This document shows positions 36,901 to 43,747 of a DNA stretch of 64,000 nucleotides, piece by piece. Below the pieces are notes generated by a model. The model made no database searches and was not told the DNA's origin. It saw only the letters and a program-made list of their open reading frames with translations. Source of the stretch: Blautia glucerasea. GTDB lineage: Bacteria; Bacillota; Clostridia; Lachnospirales; Lachnospiraceae. How positions within the stretch are numbered: position 1 is the stretch's first letter; each line of letters opens with the position of its first letter. The stretch covers positions 1 through 64,000 of the forward strand of contig NZ_JAJBMO010000010.1 of NCBI RefSeq assembly GCF_020537505.1. Reading direction: 5' to 3'. The position numbers and the translations under genes were made by a program.

Positions 36901-38066
36901 TCTGTTTCAATGGAATGGGAGCCATAGCCAGGTCGTAATATTGCCAGATAGAAGCCTGAGGAATTATCCAGTTCATAAACAACCGTATTCTGCGGAACTT
37001 CTCCCTTTACTTCCGGGGCAGGCGCAGTCAGAACTTCATAGTTCTGGGAAAACTGGGTTTTCTTTACTACGTTTACCACTGAATCTTTTGTGGCATATCT
37101 GTGCGCGATCGTACCATTTTGAAGCCGTATGCCAAATCTCTGGTAAAGATCAATATCCAGCCAGCGAAAACGATAATTGCCTGGAACTGGTGTATTGGTC
37201 CCGCTTTTTACAATGTCTATTTTTATTTCCTGGGCAGCTAATTCATCTTTAAAAACGATCCAGAGTTCCTTGGAACTGCCCACCCCAAACATGGGATAAA
37301 TCCCTTCTATCTTTTTTCCTGTATAATCATAAGTATAGTTGTGATAATTGGTTTCCGTCAGCAAAAGATCCAGTTTTGTATTTGTCTCTTTATTATAGCC
37401 AACATGGGTAATCCGAAATCCAAACTTTCCTTTCGCAGTATCATTTAATGGAACAAAATATGGACAGTCTATTTCCTCTCCTGGACGCAGGCCGGTATAT
37501 ACATTACTTCCAGCATTATTCCATGGATAAACCTGACTATCATCATTCCAGCCAAGCCTTGTATATTTACTGCTGAAATAGGTTTCTCCGATCGTTACCG
37601 GTGTAAAACCTCCGCCTCCATTCTTTACCGGATTTCCCTCCTGTACATAGTTGTCCGGCGCAATATACGCAGCGATCATATCTTCGGTATCGCCTTCCAT
37701 GAAGAAATCATCTTCTTCAAGAAGTTCCACAGCATTTCCATCAAAGAAGGCGTCTCCTTCTGTTTCTTCCGATGCATAAAACCCATCCTCGAATGTGCTG
37801 TCCTGCTCTTCCATATCAGAGGGCGTATCTTCTATAATAAGATTACTTCCTCCTGGAAGTTCCCACTCTTCCTGGTCTGAAACTGGATTTTCTTCTAATG
37901 ATGTGTCTTCTTCTGGCACTCCTTCAGCTTCTGTTTCCTCTGATACACTCTCTTCCTGCATAACAGGCTCGTCCTGTGCCATTATTCCAGGATCCGGATA
38001 GGACATTGCCATAGGAACCGCTAGTACTGCAGCCAGTATCGCTTTTCTTATTTTTCTGTATTTCAT
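33990..38066 (-). CDS. Large adhesin with pilin D2 and SpaA/Cna-B-like domains, no visible anchor
   Basis: A 1358-residue exported protein, last gene of the SipW/TasA-like operon. Signal peptide about 1-30; an acidic stretch to about 135; an N-terminal beta region (140-430); two or three repeats of a fimbrial isopeptide D2-like domain (EFYGKTYEFQLKVKMDP near 520, SFYGKSYDVIVTAKMVP near 690, SCYGKEIRLVLTVDMK near 885); then three SpaA/Cna-B domains (start KGKLTIQKTDKSQKKLSG near 975; each ends YVVKEIKPPAGY, YLLKEIATPTGY or YVLSELRAPSGY); then a DUF7601-like domain (VTITVDKVLHGNEIVWAQGN). The end, LLTDTGLVRNVVISKN, has no membrane segment. The start overlaps the stop upstream (ATGA). Confidence 0.88.
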   Translation of the reverse strand: MKYRKIRKAILAAVLAVPMAMSYPDPGIMAQDEPVMQEESVSEETEAEGVPEEDTSLEENPVSDQEEWELPGGSNLIIEDTPSDMEEQDSTFEDGFYASEETEGDAFFDGNAVELLEEDDFFMEGDTEDMIAAYIAPDNYVQEGNPVKNGGGGFTPVTIGETYFSSKYTRLGWNDDSQVYPWNNAGSNVYTGLRPGEEIDCPYFVPLNDTAKGKFGFRITHVGYNKETNTKLDLLLTETNYHNYTYDYTGKKIEGIYPMFGVGSSKELWIVFKDELAAQEIKIDIVKSGTNTPVPGNYRFRWLDIDLYQRFGIRLQNGTIAHRYATKDSVVNVVKKTQFSQNYEVLTAPAPEVKGEVPQNTVVYELDNSSGFYLAILRPGYGSHSIETEARIKKTFEATRTGNIKTSAGLNWDAKGYGPVEYPSLVKKTGNTLASQGNSNSLSDSTGEFYYTLQTDIPEEHSAYYYSSCKVTDTLPAGVDYNGYAAVKMLPSETDVSSWFTISAAGDVLKFQATPAALAKAEFYGKTYEFQLKVKMDPTEITPVYSGDSYKYEVKNKASISCKHINGQEGTNWSNEVTTSCTRNKNRVPGAEVKKYTANLQENIWKTDLLLPNPDSTYQYKLSVKVPDNEYGGYMTKLELADTLPDGAEKTTDPIMIYENGKIHADNRFTVNTVGKKITVSATNAALGDRSFYGKSYDVIVTAKMVPEQISCTYNGSVASYAINNKYTITTRHKGDAKDTVLTSNNVADRASVSRTEPKNPEKWILDGEKRVASKIYEGRDFRTVFEIVQEIPSNKREWKIKGFKIQDTLENCFQVKSAQLYQGQTVLASFNANGGTQGAWFMTRNGSEITVGTTGALPDSCYGKEIRLVLTVDMKSDSDLQPYYVENADPNILEARIYNIATSSFDWIGGVPSSASKNTEKTQVVVKENTPKGKLTIQKTDKSQKKLSGGVFQIIAAGDIRSASGNILLKSGAIADTVTTGENGTAVSEGLYLGKYVVKEIKPPAGYIISKESFEIQISKAEMEKTVLFQDEETLVIIKKISQKENAGDVQKVLDGVNFLLWEKTKSEDSGKTYTTGKDGQIKLTGIVPGTYLLKEIATPTGYVSDGKVYEFTVDENGLVEKEHGHTIVIENAYTKAEFLKTDRATGKAVAGAVLQLCDANGKVIDTWTSELTAHRINRLEAGEYVLSELRAPSGYKKGQSVNCIVKSLPEVQKFSISDVKLVTITVDKVLHGNEIVWAQGNPVFTFTVNGTDLDGEEHTYTNMVEFAKDNTDTRADVSKRIVFTLPAGTYKVKEEANMRYKLEKIDQVVNGTVQDSQVEFKLTVNQNGAAVFTNKKKDDRLLTDTGLVRNVVISKN

Positions 38067-38698
38067 CCTATCCCCTCCCTTTGATCATTCTCATATTGTT
38101 TTATATACTCCTGGTAAACTTCCTTCATAGCCTTACCATCGTCCTGTTTTTGGATCACACTTGCAACAACCGACACATCATAGCTTTTCGAAGTATCCAA
38201 TTCCCCTTCTAAATAAGGGACCATTGCAATTTCCTGAAACAACGGTACTGTAGTCTCTCCTGGTTTCAACACTGCTTTATATCCATAAACATATTTTCTA
38301 TTTCCCTGTGTCTGTTCTTTGGATAACAGCGTCCATTTTGAATCATCCGCCTGAAAACGGAACAACTCACGGTTTTCTTTCAGAAGCTTTTTTCCTGTAT
38401 TTTGATCCAGGATGGAAATACTCTGCATGGGAATATTTACTTCCAGAAAAACATTTGCATCATTTTCCCCTGTATTTTCTACTGCCGGATCTTTTTTCAG
38501 TACCTGTCCAGGGTATGTTTTCCCCGCCAGAACAGCATCCCAGTGTGCCTCTGTAAGCTGCGCGTTCACTGATCCTGCCGTAAATACATTTCTCGCCTCA
38601 TTCACAGATTTACTTAAATACGCAGCCGTTCCTCCTGCCGAAACCATAATTCCGGCAATTCCTGCCCCAACTGCCAACAGGTATTTTTTTCTTTTCAA
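38063..38698 (-). CDS. TasA/CalY-like exported protein, member 5
   Basis: A 211-residue protein of the TasA/camelysin type. The N-terminus has the SipW-cognate signal (LLAVGAGIAGIMVSAGGTAA then YLSKSVNEARNVFTAGSVN), followed by VENTGENDANVFLEVNIP, the typical beta strand of the family. TasA relatives form extracellular fibres. The start is TTG at 38698, overlapping the TGA of the sipW gene, 11 nt after AGGAG. It sits between the signal peptidase and the adhesin, so it is the best candidate for a main fibre subunit, which is inference. Confidence 0.85.
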   Translation of the reverse strand: MKRKKYLLAVGAGIAGIMVSAGGTAAYLSKSVNEARNVFTAGSVNAQLTEAHWDAVLAGKTYPGQVLKKDPAVENTGENDANVFLEVNIPMQSISILDQNTGKKLLKENRELFRFQADDSKWTLLSKEQTQGNRKYVYGYKAVLKPGETTVPLFQEIAMVPYLEGELDTSKSYDVSVVASVIQKQDDGKAMKEVYQEYIKQYENDQREGIG

Positions 38699-39198
38699 TC
38701 TGTCTCACGCTCCTTTTTTATAATTTCACCTCCAGACATTTCTGTACAAAGGGAAAATGCCAGCAAAAAAAACAGCACTGCTCCTTTTCCATTTCCGCTT
38801 CCCAGAAATTTCAATATATAGCCTGCATACGGAACAGAAAAAACAACTGTTCCGCAAAGATTTTTCCATTTTACAGGCTGTATATCCTCATTCTCATTGG
38901 CATCTCCTTTTGTAATAAAAGACTGCCTTTCTTTGTCGTTTTTTACTACCCGGTGCGTAATCCGCACACCGCCAGTATCTGTGGTAAACGTTATGATCTC
39001 ACCCTGTTCTACCAGTTCAGGAGCCTTTGCCTTTACATAGACAGCACTTCCAACACCAATTGCCGGAATCATGCTGCCCGAGGCAACTGCATACCCCTCC
39101 ATTCCATACAACTGCGGAAAGGAAAGCCCGATCAAAAGAACAGCTGTCACCAGCATGATTAAATTCCCAATTATTTTTACCGGGCTTTTTCCTTTCAT
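38695..39198 (-). CDS. sipW: Signal peptidase I, SipW (ER) type
   Basis: A 167-residue membrane peptidase expected to process the TasA-like proteins encoded beside it. It has an N-terminal membrane segment, the catalytic serine in VASGSMIPAIGVGS near 38-51, ITHRVV near 79 with His in place of the usual catalytic Lys, the GDANENED motif near 97-104 and a C-terminal membrane segment: the archaeal/ER type, like B. subtilis SipW. Start overlaps the stop of the wall-anchored member (ATGA). Confidence 0.92.
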   Translation of the reverse strand: MKGKSPVKIIGNLIMLVTAVLLIGLSFPQLYGMEGYAVASGSMIPAIGVGSAVYVKAKAPELVEQGEIITFTTDTGGVRITHRVVKNDKERQSFITKGDANENEDIQPVKWKNLCGTVVFSVPYAGYILKFLGSGNGKGAVLFFLLAFSLCTEMSGGEIIKKERETD

Positions 39199-40478
39199 AG
39201 ACTCTTTTCCTTTCTATACAGCTTTCTGCCAGTCAGGAATATTGCAAACAATGCAGCAAACAGCGCGATCCATTTGGAAAACAGTTTCGTCTCATCACCT
39301 GTTTTGGGACTTGTAGAAGCAGTGACATAAAGGTCTCCTTCATGATCGGCTACACTGCTTTCACCACTCCCGTTCTTCCTTACATTTCCAGAGGAACCGT
39401 CAGAGCCAGATCCATCATTCTTCTTATCTGGATCAGGATCCTTTCCTTTGGCTGAAAATACCCATTTTACCTTTGCCAAAAGTTCTTCGTATTCATTGCT
39501 CATGTTTTCATCCAAAGACAATTTCACCACCAGATTTCTTCCCTGTCCAGGCTGGAAGCTTCCAAGCGCAATGTCCTTTTTCAGACTCCAGCCGGAGCCT
39601 GAAAGATTGCCATCTACAGTTCCCTGATAAATCACCTTCTCATTTTCCCTTATCTCTATCACTCCATATTTGGTCAGAAGCTGCTGGATCAATTCCAGAT
39701 TTTTTTCTTCCTGTTCTGCAACTTCTGCACGCAGATACAGCTGAATCGTAATATCCGAAGTATTGGAGATCCGAATTGTCTGGCTTCTGGAGCATCCCGG
39801 CTGCAGATTTTTGAAATTCGCAAACAGATCGGTAGATTCGCCTCCTATTGTGAGCCTGTGGTCCTGGTCAAAAATAACGCTTGTCACAGTTTCGCAGGTG
39901 CAGGGCTGGTAGGTAATTCCCAACTCTTTTTCATCCTTCCCCCATACTGTTTTCATTTCACTGGCTTCTGCCTGTATACTCTCCAAATTTACAATAATCC
40001 TTGCTTCTTTATTCTTGTAGCGGTTGTCCGCTTTTTCGGACAGATAATAGCTGTCCATCAAGGGCTTTTGCGTGCTTTTTCCTGCAAGGAGCACATCTTT
40101 GTAATACCAGTAGCCATCCTCCTCCAGTTTCCAGAAATCCGTATTATAATGGATTTCGATCATTTTCGGATCTAACTGCGGATCTTCTGCAAATTCACCG
40201 GTATCACTGCTCGTTCCAAAAGTTCTCCTAATTTTCACCCGGATAAAAGAATCCACACTTCCTTCATTCTTTATGTAGACTTCCTTTACCACCTTCTGTC
40301 CGGGATCCACATGATCTGGCTGGTTGTAATTTTCTTCTATAGAGTTTTTGTAAGAGGTCATGGACAAAAGATTAATTGCATACTCTGAAACATTCCAGGC
40401 AGCCAGTGCGCTTCCCACTGCAAGTAATATTCCAGTGAGCACAGTTATGAAGACACATGTGAATTTATGCTTCTTCAT
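39195..40478 (-). CDS. TasA-like exported protein with sortase signal, member 4
   Basis: A 427-residue protein. The N-terminus has a SipW-type signal (CVFITVLTGILLAVGSALAA then WNVSEYAINLL) and YIKNEGSVDSFIRVKIRRTF, the family strand, followed by a second similar domain (near 215-330, NTSDITIQLYLRAEVAE). A Gly/Ser-rich linker leads to SPKTGDE, a membrane segment and RKLYRKEKSL: a sortase signal. So it can be joined to the cell wall and may be the base of a fibre. Start at 40478 after GGAAGAGG; the longer frame lacks a site. Confidence 0.87.
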   Translation of the reverse strand: MKKHKFTCVFITVLTGILLAVGSALAAWNVSEYAINLLSMTSYKNSIEENYNQPDHVDPGQKVVKEVYIKNEGSVDSFIRVKIRRTFGTSSDTGEFAEDPQLDPKMIEIHYNTDFWKLEEDGYWYYKDVLLAGKSTQKPLMDSYYLSEKADNRYKNKEARIIVNLESIQAEASEMKTVWGKDEKELGITYQPCTCETVTSVIFDQDHRLTIGGESTDLFANFKNLQPGCSRSQTIRISNTSDITIQLYLRAEVAEQEEKNLELIQQLLTKYGVIEIRENEKVIYQGTVDGNLSGSGWSLKKDIALGSFQPGQGRNLVVKLSLDENMSNEYEELLAKVKWVFSAKGKDPDPDKKNDGSGSDGSSGNVRKNGSGESSVADHEGDLYVTASTSPKTGDETKLFSKWIALFAALFAIFLTGRKLYRKEKSL

Positions 40479-40497
40479 AGTACCTCTTCCTTTCTGA

Positions 40498-41274
40498 TCA
40501 GTTCTGACTGTCACGTTCTACTTCCTGCAGGGTTCCTCCTTTGATTTCTTCATCCAGCATGCGGTACGCCTCTGACTGGGATGCAAAGCCTTTGCTCTGA
40601 ATTGCCTGAGCCGTTACCTTCAGCTGGTAATTGCCCACCTTCTGCATCTGTGTCTGATTCCAGTCTGTGGGAATTACAACATTGGTAAACAAAGTAGACT
40701 CTTCCCCAATGTCCAAAATTCCATCTCCCTTTTCTCCCATATAGTTAAAAACAAGACTGGATGCAGTGGATCGTGAAGTGTCCTTTACCCATAAAGGATT
40801 TACCATAGGATAGGACGCCAGCTGCGCAAGGCTGTAGCCTGGGATACGATCCTGAACAAGTCCGGTTCCATAGCCTTCTTTCTTATCATAACTGCCGTTA
40901 AATGTTTTATCGAAATAAATAGTTTTGTAAATAAGATTGAGAGCCTGATTGTCTGTAACAGGACTTCCCTGGTTATTGAGAATATCCACTGTCATTCGTA
41001 CATAACAGGGCTCGTCCCCGTTCTTATCCGAGGTGATATTTTTCACGGTAGGATTCTTATATACGGTATATCCCGGATACATGTTCTTTCCATCGTTGTC
41101 TTCCGGATCCCAGCCAGGCTCTTTCAGCCCAATGTCCAGATCTCCTGTTGTAAACACGTTCGTCTGTACTGCGTTCTCTGTAAAATATGCCATTGTATTT
41201 CCGATTCCAAATAACATGGCACATGAAATTGCTCCTGCAAACAAAATATTTCTTTTCTCTCTCCTAATTCTCAT
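40498..41274 (-). CDS. TasA/CalY-like exported protein, member 3
   Basis: A 258-residue protein with the clearest SipW-cognate signal here: ILFAGAISCAMLFGIGNTMA, then YFTENAVQTNVFTTGDLDIG and PGYTVYKNPTVKN, as in B. subtilis TasA and camelysins. The rest is a beta-rich domain with aromatic and acidic residues. Start at 41274 after AAGGAAAAG. Third gene of the operon. Confidence 0.87.
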   Translation of the reverse strand: MRIRREKRNILFAGAISCAMLFGIGNTMAYFTENAVQTNVFTTGDLDIGLKEPGWDPEDNDGKNMYPGYTVYKNPTVKNITSDKNGDEPCYVRMTVDILNNQGSPVTDNQALNLIYKTIYFDKTFNGSYDKKEGYGTGLVQDRIPGYSLAQLASYPMVNPLWVKDTSRSTASSLVFNYMGEKGDGILDIGEESTLFTNVVIPTDWNQTQMQKVGNYQLKVTAQAIQSKGFASQSEAYRMLDEEIKGGTLQEVERDSQN

Positions 41275-41289
41275 TCTTTCTTTTCCTTT

Positions 41290-41979
41290 CTATTCTTTAA
41301 AATCAAACAATCCCGCTTCATAGGCATTTTTCGGATTGTCCAGCCCAAAATTCTCTTCTCCTGTCATCTGCTGGAGAACCTGTCCCGAAATTTTAATATC
41401 TATCCCGCCAATTTCGCGGATCCATTCTTGTTTCCTGTTATTTACACTTTTATCAACCTGCACCTTTGTAAACAAAGGAATCGTGGTTTCTTTTATTCCT
41501 GCTATATTTCTTTTTAGGACCTCTGAATAGTAAAAACACTGTACGGCATCGCTTTTCGTCTGTCCAGCAAAACGGATCCAGTTTCTCTTTGTCCTGTCAT
41601 CACTGTTATAATCAATGGCATAGACCTGAACTGCTTTTTCCATATCCTGGGGACTTAAAAGTGTTCCCCTTTTTCTTTTATCCGGACAGTTCCTGGAATA
41701 AATAAATTGACATTTCACAGCCACCAGCTCATTCATATCCAGTTCCGATGTGTTTGTAATCTGAGGATCCTTGGGAATTACACTTCCTGGAACTGTGAGA
41801 AGCGCGCTCTCTGCCTTCCAGGATGGCTCTGTAAGTACCGCATCCAGCCCTTTTTCTCCGGCAAACACCAGCTGATTGGCAATCTGCCCACTATCATTCA
41901 TATACGCCAATGTGCCGGCTGCACCTGCGCTTAAGCAAAGGACTGACAGCACAAGGGCAATCCCTTTCCTTTTTCTCAT
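41290..41979 (-). CDS. TasA-like exported protein, member 2
   Basis: A 229-residue protein: signal LVLSVLCLSAGAAGTLAY, then MNDSGQIANQLVFAGEKGLD and ITNTSELDMNELVAVKCQF, the pattern of the family in degenerate form. Start at 41979 directly after AAGGAGG, 11 bp from the stop of member 1. No anchor at the C-terminus. Confidence 0.82.
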   Translation of the reverse strand: MRKRKGIALVLSVLCLSAGAAGTLAYMNDSGQIANQLVFAGEKGLDAVLTEPSWKAESALLTVPGSVIPKDPQITNTSELDMNELVAVKCQFIYSRNCPDKRKRGTLLSPQDMEKAVQVYAIDYNSDDRTKRNWIRFAGQTKSDAVQCFYYSEVLKRNIAGIKETTIPLFTKVQVDKSVNNRKQEWIREIGGIDIKISGQVLQQMTGEENFGLDNPKNAYEAGLFDFKE

Positions 41980-41989
41980 AAGAACCTCC

Positions 41990-42493
41990 TTACATTTCCC
42001 CAAAGGCATCTTCCGGTAGAGGAAAACCTTCTGCCTGGACAGACTCTTCATACACCAGAATATCAAAAGGTACCATTTCTTCTTTTTTTACTGTATTTTT
42101 TATAACAATATTATCAAAAACCGTTTCTGTTCTTTCTCCTGGAAGTAATTTTTTCTGATAATAGTAATATTCATCTTTTCCTGTTTTCCAATTGCTGTTT
42201 ATAAGCAGCGGCTCACATTGCGCCTGTGCTTCTCCACTGCTAAATGCAACTTTTACCCTGATATACACCGGAATGGAAGAATCATTGACGATACAGGGCT
42301 TTTTCTTAATAACCTGTCCCGGCTGCGGATCCTGCGGAGGGTCAAATTCTTCTTCAATGTGGGTACTGTTTTCTACTGCTTTTATCTGATTTACCCTCTC
42401 CTTTCGGTCAATTAGGTATGCATATGCCATAGAGCCGGTTATTCCCACAGTGAGACAGCATACAAGTGCAAATATCATCCATTTTTTTCTCAT
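41990..42493 (-). CDS. TasA-like exported protein, member 1
   Basis: A 167-residue protein, first full gene of the operon. Signal WMIFALVCCLTVGITGSMAYA, then PQPGQVIKKKPCIVNDSSIP and VYIRVKVAFSSGEA, like the strands of members 4 and 5. The ATG at 42493 has its AAGGAGG site 30 nt upstream, with a stable hairpin between that would bring the two within about 10 nt. A longer start at 42553 has no site of its own but overlaps the possible leader peptide. The start is therefore uncertain. Confidence 0.78.
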   Translation of the reverse strand: MRKKWMIFALVCCLTVGITGSMAYAYLIDRKERVNQIKAVENSTHIEEEFDPPQDPQPGQVIKKKPCIVNDSSIPVYIRVKVAFSSGEAQAQCEPLLINSNWKTGKDEYYYYQKKLLPGERTETVFDNIVIKNTVKKEEMVPFDILVYEESVQAEGFPLPEDAFGEM

Positions 42494-42503
42494 GGACCTG
42501 GCA

Positions 42504-42530
42504 CAGCAGGTTCCTCCCTGCTGCCTCCTT
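42504..42530 (-). promoter_or_regulatory. Split ribosome site: AAGGAGG, hairpin, start codon
   Basis: On the minus strand AAGGAGG (42524-42530) is followed at once by a hairpin CAGCAGG-GAGGAA-CCTGCTG (42504-42523) with perfect 7-bp arms, then 10 nt to the ATG at 42493. The loop itself shows GGAGG. If the hairpin folds, the upstream site is at normal distance from the ATG. Confidence 0.55.
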
Positions 42531-42542
42531 TCTTCTAAAATT

Positions 42543-42605
42543 TCAGCAGACATAGCTGCAAAAGGCTACTGTTTTAGGGCCAGCACCTGTTAACATACTC
42601 AGCAC
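42543..42605 (-). CDS. Possible 20-codon leader peptide
   Basis: GTG at 42605, 10 nt after an unusually long anti-SD match AAAGGAGGTGATT (42611-42623), opens a frame reading MLSMLTGAGPKTVAFCSYVC and stops with TGA at 42543, 13 nt before the AAGGAGG of the first operon gene. The strong ribosome site without another frame to serve is the main reason to list it. It may couple translation to the operon. No peptide of this kind is known to me. Confidence 0.4.
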   Translation of the reverse strand: MLSMLTGAGPKTVAFCSYVC

Positions 42606-42733
42606 AATGGAATCACCTCCTTTAAAGCTTACAAATTTCTGAATAAAACATTAGTGAATTTCTTATCGAAATGATTTTGAAAAAAATGATTAAAATAATG
42701 TGATTTATGGAATTGATAAATATAAAAAGATAG

Positions 42734-42871
42734 ACTGTTCAGCACCTTCACAGTTACACGCTCCGCAATGCACAGAAAGCATGCTTTGCATGATTTCGCG
42801 CTGCTATTCTCGGCTTTTCTGTGAACTTAGTTCGCAAAAAACACCTCGCGGAATAGTATCTGCTGAGCAGT
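42734..42871. mobile_element. MITE-like element, dispersed repeat family A, full copy
   Basis: A 138-bp non-coding element bounded by 11-bp inverted repeats with one mismatch, ACTGTTCAGCA (42734-42744) and TGCTGAGCAGT (42861-42871). It contains the hairpin GAAAGCATGC-TTT-GCATGATTTC and GCAATGCACAGAAA shared with 2397-2470. It has no coding capacity and lies in the leader of the TasA-like operon, where it would be transcribed and fold. No target duplication longer than TA is clear. Confidence 0.65.
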
Positions 42872-42977
42872 TATAAATATAGCATTTTACAATTTTAACA
42901 TTATAGTGATAAGCAAGCAATAATTAACTGGATTTTTATAACTGAATTAACATATGCGAATAATAGATTAAATTGAC

Positions 42978-42993
42978 ACGCCGTTTCCGACGC
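42978..42993 (-). promoter_or_regulatory. GNRA-capped hairpin at the start of the operon leader
   Basis: Minus-strand GCGTCG-GAAA-CGGCGT, six pairs (two wobble) with a GAAA tetraloop, about eight bases after the predicted transcript start near 43001. Such 5' hairpins stabilise mRNA. The remaining leader, 42872-42977, is AT-rich and I see nothing else in it. Confidence 0.4.
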
Positions 42994-43003
42994 ATTGATT
43001 AAT

Positions 43004-43035
43004 TGATATAATATCATATTTTTTCCAAAAGTCAA
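43004..43035 (-). promoter_or_regulatory. Promoter of the SipW/TasA-like operon with overlapping palindromes
   Basis: Minus-strand TTGACT (43030-43035) and TATTAT (43008-43013), spacer 16 bp. The palindrome TGATAT-T-ATATCA (43004-43016) covers the -10, and one arm of a 13-bp inverted repeat overlaps the -35. It gives a leader of about 400 nt before the first gene. Confidence 0.6.
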
Positions 43036-43115
43036 TACAGGAAATCTTAAAGAAAAATAAATTTTAGATTTTATCGCCCCTGTAAACTGCAGAAGCAGCA
43101 GCGATTTCCTGTATT
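43034..43115. repeat. Perfect 13-bp inverted repeat upstream of the TasA-like operon
   Basis: AATACAGGAAATC (43034-43046) and GATTTCCTGTATT (43103-43115), separated by 56 bp, in the gap between sigH and the operon. The proximal arm touches the -35. Options: two operator sites for a looping regulator, a large hairpin after sigH, or recombination sites. There is no T run for a terminator. Confidence 0.7.
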
Positions 43116-43145
43116 CCCCCGTAATATAAAGATAACAAAATAATT

Positions 43146-43733
43146 TTAAACCCTTTCCAGTACTTCACGGATTTTTGCCCGGATCCTCTGCAATGCATTA
43201 TCTATGGACTTGGGAGATTTATTTAAAATCCCTGCAATTTCCACGTAACCCTTCCCTTTCAAATACAGATCCAGCACCCTGTTTTCCATTGGGCTGAGAT
43301 AATCTGAAATTCTTTTTCTCAGATCCTGAGTATTCTCCTGGTCAATGATAATGGCTTCTGGATTTTCCACGCTCAGTTCCCAGATTGGACTGTTCTCATC
43401 CTCCTGGTTTAAAGACACATAAGAATTTAAGGGCTGGTGCTTCTGGCGATTAGAGTTTTGGATGGCACTGTAAATTTGACGGTCGATACACATTCGGGCA
43501 AATGTAGCAAAGGATGCCTCTTTATCCTGCTGAAAATCCCGCACTGCCTTAAACAGTCCGATCATTCCTTCCTGAATCAGATCATCCGTATCTCCGCCAA
43601 TGAGAAACATAGCCCGGGCTTTTTGGCGCACCAGGCCTTTATATTTCTCCATCAGATAGTCTTCGATAGCAGTTTCTCCATGCCGCAGATGGGCAATCAG
43701 TTCTTCATCACTTATTTCATCGAACTTTCCCAT
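43146..43733 (-). CDS. sigH: Sporulation/transition-phase sigma factor SigH
   Basis: A 195-residue sigma-70 family factor with region 2 (KYKGLVRQKARAMFLIGGDT, DDLIQEGMIGLFKAVRDF) and region 4 (LSPMENRVLDLYLKGKGYVEIAGIL). The text DLIQEGMIGLFKA and the place after cysS-mrnC-rlmB fit SigH/Spo0H, which controls entry into sporulation in Bacilli. yacP, usual between rlmB and sigH, is absent. It lies directly upstream of the TasA-like operon. Confidence 0.92.
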   Translation of the reverse strand: MGKFDEISDEELIAHLRHGETAIEDYLMEKYKGLVRQKARAMFLIGGDTDDLIQEGMIGLFKAVRDFQQDKEASFATFARMCIDRQIYSAIQNSNRQKHQPLNSYVSLNQEDENSPIWELSVENPEAIIIDQENTQDLRKRISDYLSPMENRVLDLYLKGKGYVEIAGILNKSPKSIDNALQRIRAKIREVLERV

Positions 43734-43747
43734 AATTCCTCCGAATC

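Noticed and set aside
43034..43115. Invertible (phase-variable) promoter flanked by the 13-bp inverted repeat
   Set aside because: The promoter lies almost wholly outside the repeat, so inversion of the 56-bp spacer would not turn it off; no invertase gene is near. Kept only as an operator-like repeat.
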